Shown: positions 1-10,165 of the stretch, piece by piece
How the letters are laid out: each line of letters opens with the position of its first letter
Position numbering within the stretch: position 1 is the first letter of the stretch
Assembly: GCA_027625915.1 (NCBI GenBank)
Contig: JANTQA010000032.1
Coordinates: forward strand, 4,836,001 to 4,900,000
Source of the DNA: Anaeramoeba flamelloides
Lineage: Eukaryota; Metamonada; Anaeramoebidae
Length of the DNA: 64,000 nt
Direction: 5' to 3'
Notes under the pieces: generated by a model
The model's database searches: none
What the model was told of the DNA's origin: nothing
The model's input: only the letters and a program-made list of their open reading frames with translations
Translations under genes and position numbers: made by a program

Positions 1-1479
1 AATGAGTTGGAAAGAGAAAACGAAAAAAAAAAAGAAATAATAAGGGAAACAATGAAAGAAACAGAAAATAGAATCGAAAAAGAAATTGAAAATGAAAATA
101 AAATAGAAATCGAAAATGAAAAGACCAACGATAAAAATGAAAAGGGAAAGGAAAACGAAAATGAAACAATTGAAGAGACTGGAAATAAAATAGAAAGTGA
201 AACAGAAACAATCAAAGAAAATCAAAAGGAAGAAGAAAATGAAAAAGAGACTTTTGAAGAAAAAAAAAAAGAATTTGAGAAGGTGATTCCCACAAAAATA
301 ATTGGTGAAGAAAAGAAAAACCAAAATGAAGGAGAAACAATTCAAAAAAACAAAAATAAAATAGAAAAAAAAAAAGAAACAGAAACAGAAACAAAAACAG
401 AAACAGAAAAAGAAAAAGAAAAGGAAAAAGGAAAAGAAATGGAAATAGAAAATAAAATGGAAATTGAGAATAAAATAGAAAAAGTAAAAGAAAATGAAAA
501 AGAAGAAAAAAAAGAGGAAGAATTAGAATTAAAAAAAGCGATCCAAGAACAAACACACCCAAACAAAACCAAGTTGGAAAAAGAAATAGTAAACAAACAA
601 GAAAAAAAAAATGAAATTGAAATTGAAAAAGAAATGGAAATTGAAAATAAAAATAAAATAGAAAATGAAAAAGAAGAAGAAAAAGAATTAAACCCCCCAA
701 TTCCAATTCAAATAAATACAAACCAAAAAAAAGAAAAAGAAAAAGAAAAAGAAAAAGAAAAAGAAAAAGAAAAAGAAAAAGAAAAAGAAAAAGAAAAAGA
801 AAAAGAAAAAGAAAAACAAGATCAAGATAAAGCTGAAGAAATAGAAATGGAAAAGATGGAAATTGAAATTGAACCAGAAATTCGAGTCAATAATAAGACC
901 AAAGGCGACCAACTGGATAATAGTGCAACAAATGAAGGTCAAATGTTAATTAGTGAACCGAAGGTCATAAAATTAAATCAAGAAAAAATTGATATGGAAA
1001 ATACAAATACAAATACAAATACAAATACAAATCCAGAAAATATAAAAAATAATACAAACCAAAAAGGCACCGATGTTAAAAAAGAGAAAGGCGATCTCGA
1101 AAAGCAGCTTGAAAATGTTGGAACACTTAAAGTTATGAATCAATTGATCGATAAGAAATATTTTTGGAAAACATTTAAATCTGATAAACAGAAATTTGGC
1201 TTCTGTTTACTTCTAATTGATTTAATGATTAAAATAAAAAAGTATAAAGAGGCAAAGGAAATAGTCCATGAATTAGAAGCCAATTTAAACATTAACATCA
1301 ATGACATTAATAATGTTTTAGTCAAAGAAAATTGGCCAATAGTTTATAAACTAACAAAAGAATTAAAAAATCCACAATTAAATAGCGATTCGATTAATGA
1401 AGAGGCCTCTACAAAGGAAAATGAAATTATAAAGCCAGAAGTCATTAGATTAGATTTGGGTAAATTTATTCTTGATTAA
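1..1479 (+). CDS. Lys/Glu-rich low-complexity protein, 3' part
   Basis: The reading frame is open from the first base of the window, so the start lies outside and only the last ~492 codons are seen. Most of the protein is charged low-complexity sequence rich in Glu, Lys, Asn and Ile, with a pure Lys-Glu run at 727-816 and a short Asn-Thr run near 1003-1032. The last ~130 residues (from about 1090) look globular and helical, with normal composition and hydrophobic spacing that includes Trp, Phe, Leu and Val. I do not recognise that domain. It could be a helical repeat or adaptor region, but this is a guess. The frame ends in TAA and is followed by AT-rich spacer. No intron is evident in the visible part. 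The antisense frames over it are Phe/Leu-rich shadows of the purine-rich strand. That the frame is real is supported by the change to balanced composition at the C-terminus. Confidence 0.75.
   Translation, partial: NELERENEKKKEIIRETMKETENRIEKEIENENKIEIENEKTNDKNEKGKENENETIEETGNKIESETETIKENQKEEENEKETFEEKKKEFEKVIPTKIIGEEKKNQNEGETIQKNKNKIEKKKETETETKTETEKEKEKEKGKEMEIENKMEIENKIEKVKENEKEEKKEEELELKKAIQEQTHPNKTKLEKEIVNKQEKKNEIEIEKEMEIENKNKIENEKEEEKELNPPIPIQINTNQKKEKEKEKEKEKEKEKEKEKEKEKEKEKEKQDQDKAEEIEMEKMEIEIEPEIRVNNKTKGDQLDNSATNEGQMLISEPKVIKLNQEKIDMENTNTNTNTNTNPENIKNNTNQKGTDVKKEKGDLEKQLENVGTLKVMNQLIDKKYFWKTFKSDKQKFGFCLLLIDLMIKIKKYKEAKEIVHELEANLNININDINNVLVKENWPIVYKLTKELKNPQLNSDSINEEASTKENEIIKPEVIRLDLGKFILD
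727..816 (+). repeat. GAAAAA hexanucleotide tract encoding (Lys-Glu)n
   Basis: An almost pure run of AAA GAA codons encodes about 15 Lys-Glu pairs inside the partial gene at 1-1479. It is a coding microsatellite, likely variable in length between strains. The all-purine strand produces false antisense frames. Confidence 0.9.
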
Positions 1480-3866
1480 TCTATTCAAAGTAATTTATTA
1501 ATTAATTTTTAAATAATTAATTAAAACGTGTTTGGTTAGTGCTTAAGGATTATTGAAATAAATTTCTACCATTTTATTTGAACTTTTTGTTTGAATTGTT
1601 TTTTTATTTGTTACACAACTTTATATTTCATAATAATTTCAAAAATTACAGAGATAGATTTTAAAAAGAAATTGAGAATATATTGTAAATAGAAGAATCT
1701 CTTTATATACGCGCCCCTTTAGAAGGTATGCATGGATTTCCTTAGGAAGTGGGTTCTTTTTGTTGAAAATAAACAAAGATAACAAGAAATGAAAATAATT
1801 TTTTTGAATTTTTTTTTTCTTCTCGCTTCACACAAATCTGTTCATTTCAATGTAATTTATTTTGTAATTCTCAAAATTTTTTAAATATGGTAGTATCAAG
1901 AATATAATTTGAAGAACTAATAATAACCTAAGAATTAATACTCATCAATTCGACATAAAAGATCTCTTAAAAATAATACAGATCATCGAACTTTGTTTGT
2001 TTTGATAATAGTTTAAAATTTGATTTTAATATCTAGAACTCCAAAAATCTACAAAATCATAAAAAAATCATTTTTTTTTTTTTGAATCCAAGGTTAATTT
2101 TTAAAATTTATATAACAATTTGGAAACATTCAAAACAGTTTTTAACAATAACAAGAATGCACTTTCTCAATTTGGAAATAATTTTGATTTGAAAAACTAT
2201 TTTTTTCATTTTTTGTCTTTTCTGTTTTGTTTTCATTTATTTTTATTTCAAGTTATGCAATCTAGCTTGTTAGATCTGGAATTTTTTTTTACTATGGTTG
2301 ATATAAGGTTAAAGTTAAGTTTCGTTGAAAAGAAAAAAATTGTTTCTGAATTATGTTTTTTTTTAGATCTTGAACTTTTTCAAACTTTTTTCAAGAGAAT
2401 GAGTTTTGGAAATCCCCAAGCTTTTTCAAAAACAATGTTCTGAAAATTTATATACTTATAAAAATATAAGAGAGAAACTAAAGAATACTAAATTACAATC
2501 CAAAATGAAAATTTCTTTTATTGTGAATAAGATGAAGATGATAATTTTAGAAGAGATCAAAAAAAATTTTTAGAAATTTCCATTGTTATTTAACTTGAAA
2601 GCAATCGAAAATACGACTTGGTTTTCTTATCTTATTTTCATTAAATAATAACACTTCAAAAAAATATTACATTATTATTAGCTATTATTGAATATGATTA
2701 ACCCTGAAATTACGACTCAATTTAAATGATTTCGTTATTGGAATTAAATTTAAACTTCATTAGAAAAGTAAAAGGTTTAAAATTTGTAAATGAAAGATGC
2801 TTTAAATTGATTAATAGCAAAAAAAATCATTTCAACTCAAATAAATCTATCGTACAGTAAATTTTAGAATCTTTTTTTGCTATGGTATATATTTTCTTTC
2901 TTTCATACTTCAAATTGAATATATTGAGTAGTTTTAAAAGTGATAAAAAATAGAATAAACAGATCTTTTTTCAGTTTTTCAACAAGTTCAATGAAACATG
3001 TATTATATTTGAAAAAATATTTAAATGAGTTTTTAAACAATGTATCAAATTTTTAGACATTTATATTTGTTTTCCTGATATTTTACATGGAATTTTCTTG
3101 CTGGTGAAATTTTAAAAAAAAAAAATAACTAAGATCATACCTACATCACCACCCCGAGATACTTTTAATTCAATCATGATTTTTTTTATTCTTATCACAC
3201 AACATACACGAAAAAAACCTTTAACAGAAAAATTTACTTATTTTTACAGATAAAAAAAAAGTTAAAAGAACCAATCACTTAATAGAAATGAGTGAAAGTC
3301 TCTGAGAATCCATTGAAATGCTCAAGGTGAAGATTCAATTGGTTTTTGTTTTTTTTTTTACATTAATTCATTTTGGATGGTAACTTTTCAAAATCTTTTC
3401 CAGTCAAATGGGTCCAGTTTTAATGAAGAAATCAATAATCTTCTATGATTAAAATTTACTATTCTTCTCAAAAAAAAATGTAAATTTTTTAGATCAGAAC
3501 ATTTTTTAGTAAAATTTTTATTATTTTTTTTTAATAGAATTGTGTTTTTTTTTCTTTTTATTTAAAAAAAAAAAAAAAATTCAGAAACCACAAATTAATA
3601 TTAAGAAAATTGAGGGATTATAATTTATGCTAACATAAATATATTTCTAATCATTAAAAAATCTTATTTTCAACAAATGTAATTTTACAAAGAAATTGAG
3701 AAATTTCAAATTATACATTCGATGAAGGTAGCACAAAAATTGTTTAAATATTATATTTTTTTCAAAAAATATCAATTTTTCAAGACATTTCTTTTATTAA
3801 TATCAACTCTAATCGGAATTTTTATGTTTCTCTTATCTTTAAGTATTTTTACCTTGTTTGGTTCTC
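1480..3866. other. AT-rich spacer, no gene recognised
   Basis: I see poly-A and poly-T runs and short frames of skewed composition only. A Phe-rich frame at about 2120-2443 lacks an ATG and any recognisable motif. A small less AT-rich patch sits near 1710-1755. Nothing here supports a gene or RNA. Confidence 0.5.
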
Positions 3867-3890
3867 AAAAAAAAGCGATTTTTTATTTTT

Positions 3891-5499
3891 TATACTTTTT
3901 ACCTTTTCCAAATTTCCCTTCTTAAGTTGCTTGGGCTCTATGTTCCTTCTCTTTTTGTTTTTTAGGTGTTAGGGAAAGGTAAAAAGTATAAAAAATCATT
4001 ATAAGAATTGGTTGATCTGATCGTGACTAACCCAACCAAACTTCACTACAAGGAAAATTTAAATACCTAAAATTAAAGTTAGCCAAAATTATACATTGGA
4101 TTTCAGTTATACTTCTTTTATAAATTATTTTTTCAAAGTTATCATAATTTTATGTAATAAAAAAAGGATAGCTATTAAACTCATGAAAATCTGAATACCC
4201 CCCTTTTCAAAAATACCGACTTTTGAAAAAAACACCTATTTTCAGGGTATTTTTATATTGGAAAAAGTTGAAATGAATTAATTTTTGATTGAACATTAAG
4301 ATTGAAAAAAGAATATATGTTAAAACAATTTGCAGAAAAAAACCGGGAATGTATATAAAAACTCAAACATGGAAAAAAATAAAATGATAAAAAATATCCC
4401 AAAAACAGATAAAAAATCAGATTTTCAATTTAATTGAGCAATATCTTTTGATTGAAATATTTTGTACTATTTTCAAATTGAAAAATATATTTCCTTTTAT
4501 ACTATTAAAAAAAATACTTGAAAATTATCTCTCTACTAAGTCAATTAAAAAATTCAAAAATTTTACAATTAAAAATGAAAAAAAATATTACTGAAAAATT
4601 TCATTTTTTTTTCAATTCCTATTAATATCTATTAAAGTTGTAAACCTCATTGAAAATTGTTATGTATAATAATGTTTATTATATGAGTTTATTGGAAAAA
4701 TACAAAATTTAGAGATTTTTTTTTGAAAAAATTTTCCTTGTAGTGTTATTCATGATCAGATCTTAGACGAGGACTTATGCGACTGAACTGAATCCAACGA
4801 ATGCGATCTGAAACCAACCAAAGTGAACCGAATTGAACTTTCCGTACTATCTGTCGAGTCGTTACTTGGACTGGGTTTTTGCTGTCGAGTCGGTATCTTG
4901 TACTGGGATTTTGCGAAAACAAGATTTGGGAAACTTACAAAAAAAAAAAAAAAAAATAAAATAATAAAAAAAAAAATAACACAAAAAAAAAAATAACACA
5001 AAAAAAAGCAAAGCAGCTGAAAAGAAAATTTCGAAAACCAAATCTTATTCTTAAAAACCAGATCTTTTTAGATTCAACCCATCTATAAAGTTCTAAATCA
5101 AAATTTAATAAACAGCCTTTTTCATTTGATCTATAGTTGTTCAAATATTTAGAACTCTTTATTAAAACAACCTATGGTGGCGATCCAAAAAAAAAAAACG
5201 ACATAAAAGGAAACAACCACCAACCCATTCAACACTTGGGGCACAAAAAAAACTTTTCACTGAAGTTTTTTCTTTTTTCTATTATTTTTTGACTCTTTCA
5301 TTTCTTGCTTTTCTTTCTCTTTTTCTTGTCTTTTTTTAGAAATAATTTATTCTTTTCATTTTTTAAAGAAAAGATATCCTTTGAGCTGTAATCCTGCTTA
5401 CGTTACAGTTAGGATAAAAAAAACCTAAATACAATTTTAGAGTTTCAGGCAAATAGGAGGTATTTTTGTTGAATCACCTCTGCTCAACAATAAAAAAAA
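3891..5499 (+). mobile_element. Poly(A)-tailed ~910-bp retroposon, copy 1 (split by another element)
   Basis: This is the same sequence as 13055-13966, with differences only at scattered sites and homopolymers. It is flanked by a target-site duplication, AAAAAAAAGCGATTTTTT extended by about 6 bp (3867-3890 and about 5500-5525), and ends in a run of about 16 A. That is the signature of target-primed reverse transcription, so it is a SINE-like or other non-autonomous retroposon. The left end carries an inverted repeat of about 23 bp (about 3885-3908 against 3974-3997). Two tandem ~31-bp units occur at about 4852-4914. An internal A-rich region follows at about 4937-5006, and a GGAGGT...ACCTC hairpin precedes the tail. 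It has no convincing ORF. A 702-bp element with inverted ends interrupts it at 4044-4745. Near-identity of the two copies argues for recent activity. Confidence 0.85.
4044..4745. mobile_element. CACTA-type MITE inserted in retroposon copy 1
   Basis: It has perfect 17-bp terminal inverted repeats, CACTACAAGGAAAATTT at the left and the reverse complement at the right. Copy 2 of the host retroposon (junction near 13214) lacks it, so the empty site is visible in the same window. TT lies on both sides, and a 2-bp target duplication fits. CACTA/EnSpm elements usually make 3 bp, so the class assignment rests on the CACTA tips. The ~670-bp interior has no transposase frame, so the element is non-autonomous. 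It is younger than the retroposon copy it splits. Confidence 0.8.
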
Positions 5500-5525
5500 A
5501 AAAAAAAGCGATTTTTTTATTTTTT

Positions 5526-7607
5526 GCTCGGCACTTTTGGGTAAAACCGAGTTTTAATATAATATATATATATATGAATAAACAAAAAAGGATGATTACA
5601 ATCAAGTAACATATTACTTACCCCCAGAATAAATTTATAACTTTAAAATCAACTAGTATTTCAAAAAAAAAAGAAAGAAAGTGAAAAGCAAAATATTTTT
5701 TTTTTATTACCTACAATACAATTAAAAAATTATACAAGAAAAGAAATTTTCAAGAATTAAAATCGAGAAATCAACTTTCAATATGTTCACAAATCTCAAA
5801 TAATTAAAATAAGAATTCCTATTTTTTATTTTAAGATAATTAAAAATCGTTCATAAAAAATGATATTTGTTTGGTTTAATAGACGATTTTTTGAGTGATG
5901 AAATTAAAATAAAAATAAAAAAGGAAAAATTGAGAAAGAAAAAATAACAAACCAATATTATCAAGTAAAATTTCACAGGGTGCTGTGTTCTAAACCAAAT
6001 ATTTATTTTAACTTTTTAAGACTGTGTTCAAAAAAAAATCAAGGAATTTTTATTTTCTTCTTGTTATTTTCTAATTTTGAAGTACAAATTTGTTTTTATA
6101 GTTGTTTTTAGTTATTCAAAGAATTATTGGGGTAAAAGAGGGTAATATTATGATTTTATTTAGATGTTTATGAGATTCTAAAAAAAGAAAATATTTTACA
6201 AAAATTAAAAAAAAAATGGTAATTGCTCTAAATCATTACAGAGTATAAAATAATTTGTTTTCAAATTTTTTCCAGAAAAAAAAAAGATGGTTGTGAACAA
6301 AGAAAACGAGACCCAATAATAAATTTTTCATTTATAATTTCAAATCATTTTCCTGTATTGTAAACTTTTAAGTTTTGCAAGTTGGTTTATTTAATATTTT
6401 AAATATTTACATAGTGTACATAGTATTAGTTTAAACAATACTAACTTGAGAAAAAATCGAACCATGATTCTCTTTTGTTTTAATAATAAAATAATATTTG
6501 TAAGCACATCCTACACCACCTCATTAATATTTTCCCAAAATATCAATAAAAAATAATTGTTCGAAATAAAATCAGAAAATATAAAAAATGTATGAAATTG
6601 AAATTGATGTATTTATTGTTATAACACATTTATAAACATATTCAAAAAATTTGTACAGACCCAAAATCAAAAATAGGCAAAAAAAAAAACGAATTTATTA
6701 TTTTTTTCCAAACAGAATATACAACCACAATTAAGTAGAATAGTATTAATGTTTTTATAAGTATCCATTTTTATTCAAATAAAAGAAAAAAATATAAAAC
6801 TGAAAAATTAAAAATCTATACATCCAAAATAATGAAACGAGGAGAACTAAATATAATATATATATAAATTTGTTGAAATTTCACCAACAATTGTTGATCG
6901 ATCAAATAATCAGATACCATCAACCAATTACATGAGATTTTTAAATTTAACAAACTCAACACTAACCTTCTATAAACCATTGGGAAAAATTTCCAGATCT
7001 AACGAAACAGATTACGTAACTGGAAAAAAGAAAATGAAAACAAAACAAAAAAGACAAAAAATGAAATAATTTGTAAAATCAAAATTATTTCCAAATTGAA
7101 TGTAAAGCTCAGTATCACTATTCTTTCAACGTTTTAGACTGTGTCCAAAATTTTGGAATTTAGTTTATATTTTTAAATTTTTTTATATTTTGGAATATTT
7201 ATTTTTTTGTTATTGATTTCAGAACGTTTTTCTTTCGATCACAAATTTAAACCTTAAAAATTTTTATTCATCCACTATAAGTAAGAGTATAAAAAAAAAA
7301 AAAAAAAAAAAATGTTTTTTTAATGAATTCGGAAATAGATATTAGTATATTTCTGGAATATTGATTAAATGAGAATTTATTTATTTTTTATTTTTTACAT
7401 ATTTTAATTGTCTATTGTATTCCTATAAATTGTATTTAATGTGTTAAATTGTTTAGAATCAAGGAATGCATTTTTTTTTTTTTTTTTTTTTCAAGATATT
7501 TTTTATGAAGATTTAATAAATCCTTTCATATACATTTTAGATTATTTTTTTTTTTTTCTTAATCATTATAATCAGTTTGTAAATTATTAAAGGTGTTAAG
7601 GTTGTTG
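5526..7607. other. AT-rich spacer between retroposon copy 1 and the CH-domain gene
   Basis: It holds homopolymers, a short (TA)n run near 5562-5575, and a 22-bp A run near 7291-7311. A similar short string (GACTGTGTYCAAAA) occurs at about 6020 and 7138, which may be decayed transposon ends. No gene is supported. Confidence 0.45.
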
Positions 7608-7759
7608 TCAATAAATTTTTTTTGGGCTTGATTTTAATGGAGATGGTAAGTTGATCTGTTTTGTGTTTGTGTTTGTATTTGGAAATACATTATTTTCATT
7701 TGTATAATCATCCACATTATCATCTTCATTATCGGTTTGAGCTTCACCTTCTTCTTCCT

Positions 7760-10165
7760 TTATTTTTTGTTCCTAGATGTTTTATTTTCCTTGTTCATTT
7801 CGATAGAAGTAGATATAATCTCATCTGTACTGTCTTTTTCCGTTAAAATATTATCAAGGTCTTTGCGTGAAAATATTTTTGATTTCATTCTTGTGGTTGT
7901 CCCAAAATTTATTTGTTTTTTTGAGAGTATTCTTTTTAAATCGAGACCAAAATCAAAATCGATTTCTGGCTGCTCTTCGTTTGATACTAAATTTTTCATT
8001 TTTTCACCAACATTTTCTTGTTTATCATCAGTATTATTTTGGTAAGATATCAATTTACTTTTTTTATCAAATTCTTTTTTATTCTTTTGCGTTTGTGGTG
8101 AATTGAAATCAATATTTTTTAATAAATCATCCAAAAAATCATTATCATCAATGCCATCCACACCCATATCCATTTTCTTCACCCTTTCCCTTTTCCTTTC
8201 CTTTTCCCTTTCCTTTTCCTTTTCCTTTTCCCTTTCCTTTTCCTTTTCTTTTCCCTTTTCCTTTTCCTTTTCCTTTTCCTTTCCCTTTTCCCTTTCCTTT
8301 TCCTTTTCCTTTTCCTTTTCTGCTTTTCTTTCATTTTTCACCATTTTCCTACTCTTTCCTTTTTCTTTTTCCATACCATTCCCCTTTCCCCCTTTTCTTT
8401 CTCTTTCCCTTTCCCTTTCTCTGTCCCTTTCCCTTTCCCTTTCTCTTTCTCTTTCCCTTTTCTTTCTCTTTCCCTTTTCTTGTTTCTTTGTAGTCTTGTT
8501 TTCTTTCTCTTTATTATTTTGATGGGATTTTGTTTGGGATTTGTTTGGTTTGTGGCTTTTATTTTCGTTTGCTATTTTCTTTTTGAAGGAAATATTAAGG
8601 TTAACTATTGCTGTAATAAATTGGTCGACAGATATTTCCTCTGTGTTATTGGAATCGTTTTCAGGATTATTGATTTTTTTTTTATTTCTATTACCATCAG
8701 CGTAATTTTTCTTCTGATCATTCTCTAAATTGGGCTTTTTTTTTTGATCATTCTTTTTTTCTTCCCCTGCTTTTGGAATTGTCGTATGCTTTGTATTCTT
8801 TTTGTGTGGTTTTGTTTCTATTCCTTTGTTAATAGTTTTTTTCTTTTTCTTTTTCCTTTTGAGATCATCATGATTAATTTTTTTTAAATTGGGTTTTTCA
8901 GACTTGGCTTTTTCTTCTATTTCCTTTTTTTTGATTTTATATTTTGATTCAAGAATTTGTTCTTTTAATTTTAATTGCTTTTCTACTTGCTTTAATTGCT
9001 TTTCCGTTTCTTTCATCAATTTTCGATCAATTTTATTCTTTTTCTTTTTTTCTTCGATTCTTCGAACGTTTGTGGAAATTTGTTCTAATCCTTCTGTTTC
9101 ATCGATAAAAGTAATTTTTTCTTTATGTAGTCTTTTTATTTTTTGTTTTTTTTGTTTCATTTTTTCAATGGTGTGATCACTCTCTTGATTATTACAGTCT
9201 TGAAGTGACGTGGGTTGTGCTTTTTGTTGATGAATTCTTTTTTGTTTCTGTTTTTTTTTTTTTTTTGAGTTCTCAGTGATCTTTTTTGGATGGTCTGGAA
9301 CTAATTTTTCCTTTTTGTTTGATTTTCTTTTTTCCTTGACTCTTTCTCTTTGGTTATTTAAATTGTTTTGTTTGTTGTTTGGATTTTTGGATTTCAAATT
9401 TTTTTTTCCTTTTTCCCTTTTCTTATGTTCATTTTTGGAAGATTCTTCTTCAAATTCTTCTGATCCTTTTTCGTTTTTCTTTTTCATCCTTTTTTTGCTT
9501 GGTTGTTGGTGTTTTGTTTCTGAATTTATTTTTGATTCCTTCCTTAAGTGTTTAATTTTTTTGTCTTTGTCTTTGTCTTTGGTTTTTGAAACAAAATTAT
9601 TCGAAAATTGTTTTTTTTGTTTTAAGACTTGTTGGTTTCTTTGTTTTTCAAGATTCTTTTGAAACCTTTTGTTTTTAAAAAAGTATTTTTTTGATTTGAA
9701 ATTCGAAAAGCACCGGAGAAATTGGATTTCCTCTTGGGAGGTGACACAAAAATTTCTTGTTTTTTTTGATCGATCAATTATTGAAAATCTTTTTTCTTTG
9801 CTTTTTTTTTTCAGATACTTGCCCAAATAACACAGCACATTGGCCATCCATTTTTGAAAGTCCTTTGTTTTATTCACTTTCCTTTTAATAGAAACTATTT
9901 TTTCAGTTGGGAAATCAAAGACCCCTGTTAAAGTCAGAACGAACTCTTTTAAATTAGATCTTTGTTGTGGTTGTGTACGGTCAATTTCCTTAATACAGTT
10001 TTGTGCTGTTGGTGCAAGTAGATCCATTAGAATTACAAGAAAGAGAGTGTCACTTGTGCACAACGACTGAATGGTCAGATCTTTACATTTCTCTCTTCCA
10101 ATTATTGAAGAAACAAAATTAAGTGCTAACTTTGAGTGAGATGATTTTGTTTTGTTTTTACTCAT
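7760..10165 (-). CDS. CH-like domain protein with long Lys/Glu/Arg-rich tail
   Basis: This is an 801-residue frame starting at the ATG at 10163-10165. Residues ~12-118 form a compact helical domain with the calponin-homology pattern. It has a leading helix, then a Ser-Asp-Thr-Leu-Phe-Leu-Val-Ile-Leu-Met-Asp-Leu-Leu segment ending in Ala-Pro, then Arg-Ser-Asn-Leu-Lys-Glu-Phe, and a last helix ending Leu-Gly-Lys-Tyr-Leu. CH domains bind actin or microtubules; this assignment is by eye and needs a profile search. The rest is highly basic and charged, with Arg-Glu and Lys-Glu repeats encoded by 8160-8480, then a more ordinary C-terminal ~90 residues. The frame stops with TAA right after an A6 run. 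A 1-nt shift there opens a further ~50 coding-like acidic residues to a TGA at 7608-7610. No intron phase that I tried joins the two frames. A poly(A) stretch of about 21 nt lies just upstream of the start. Confidence 0.8.
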   Translation of the reverse strand: MSKNKTKSSHSKLALNFVSSIIGREKCKDLTIQSLCTSDTLFLVILMDLLAPTAQNCIKEIDRTQPQQRSNLKEFVLTLTGVFDFPTEKIVSIKRKVNKTKDFQKWMANVLCYLGKYLKKKSKEKRFSIIDRSKKTRNFCVTSQEEIQFLRCFSNFKSKKYFFKNKRFQKNLEKQRNQQVLKQKKQFSNNFVSKTKDKDKDKKIKHLRKESKINSETKHQQPSKKRMKKKNEKGSEEFEEESSKNEHKKREKGKKNLKSKNPNNKQNNLNNQRERVKEKRKSNKKEKLVPDHPKKITENSKKKKKQKQKRIHQQKAQPTSLQDCNNQESDHTIEKMKQKKQKIKRLHKEKITFIDETEGLEQISTNVRRIEEKKKKNKIDRKLMKETEKQLKQVEKQLKLKEQILESKYKIKKKEIEEKAKSEKPNLKKINHDDLKRKKKKKKTINKGIETKPHKKNTKHTTIPKAGEEKKNDQKKKPNLENDQKKNYADGNRNKKKINNPENDSNNTEEISVDQFITAIVNLNISFKKKIANENKSHKPNKSQTKSHQNNKEKENKTTKKQEKGKRKKRERERERERERDRERERERERKGGKGNGMEKEKGKSRKMVKNERKAEKEKEKEKEREKGKEKEKEKEKGKEKEKEREKEKEKEREKERKRERVKKMDMGVDGIDDNDFLDDLLKNIDFNSPQTQKNKKEFDKKSKLISYQNNTDDKQENVGEKMKNLVSNEEQPEIDFDFGLDLKRILSKKQINFGTTTRMKSKIFSRKDLDNILTEKDSTDEIISTSIEMNKENKTSRNKK

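Noticed and set aside
212-942. Phe/Leu-rich minus-strand frames opposite the first gene
   Set aside because: They are the complement of a purine-rich Lys/Glu coding tract and have no independent signal.
4756-5144. Frames with VFAKSQYKIPTRQQ shared by both retroposon copies
   Set aside because: The two copies share them only because the DNA is repeated; the frames run into homopolymer-encoded Phe and differ in register.
8103-8522. Ser/Phe-rich plus-strand frame opposite the CH-domain gene, and similar frames up to 9662
   Set aside because: They are complements of Lys/Glu/Arg codons.
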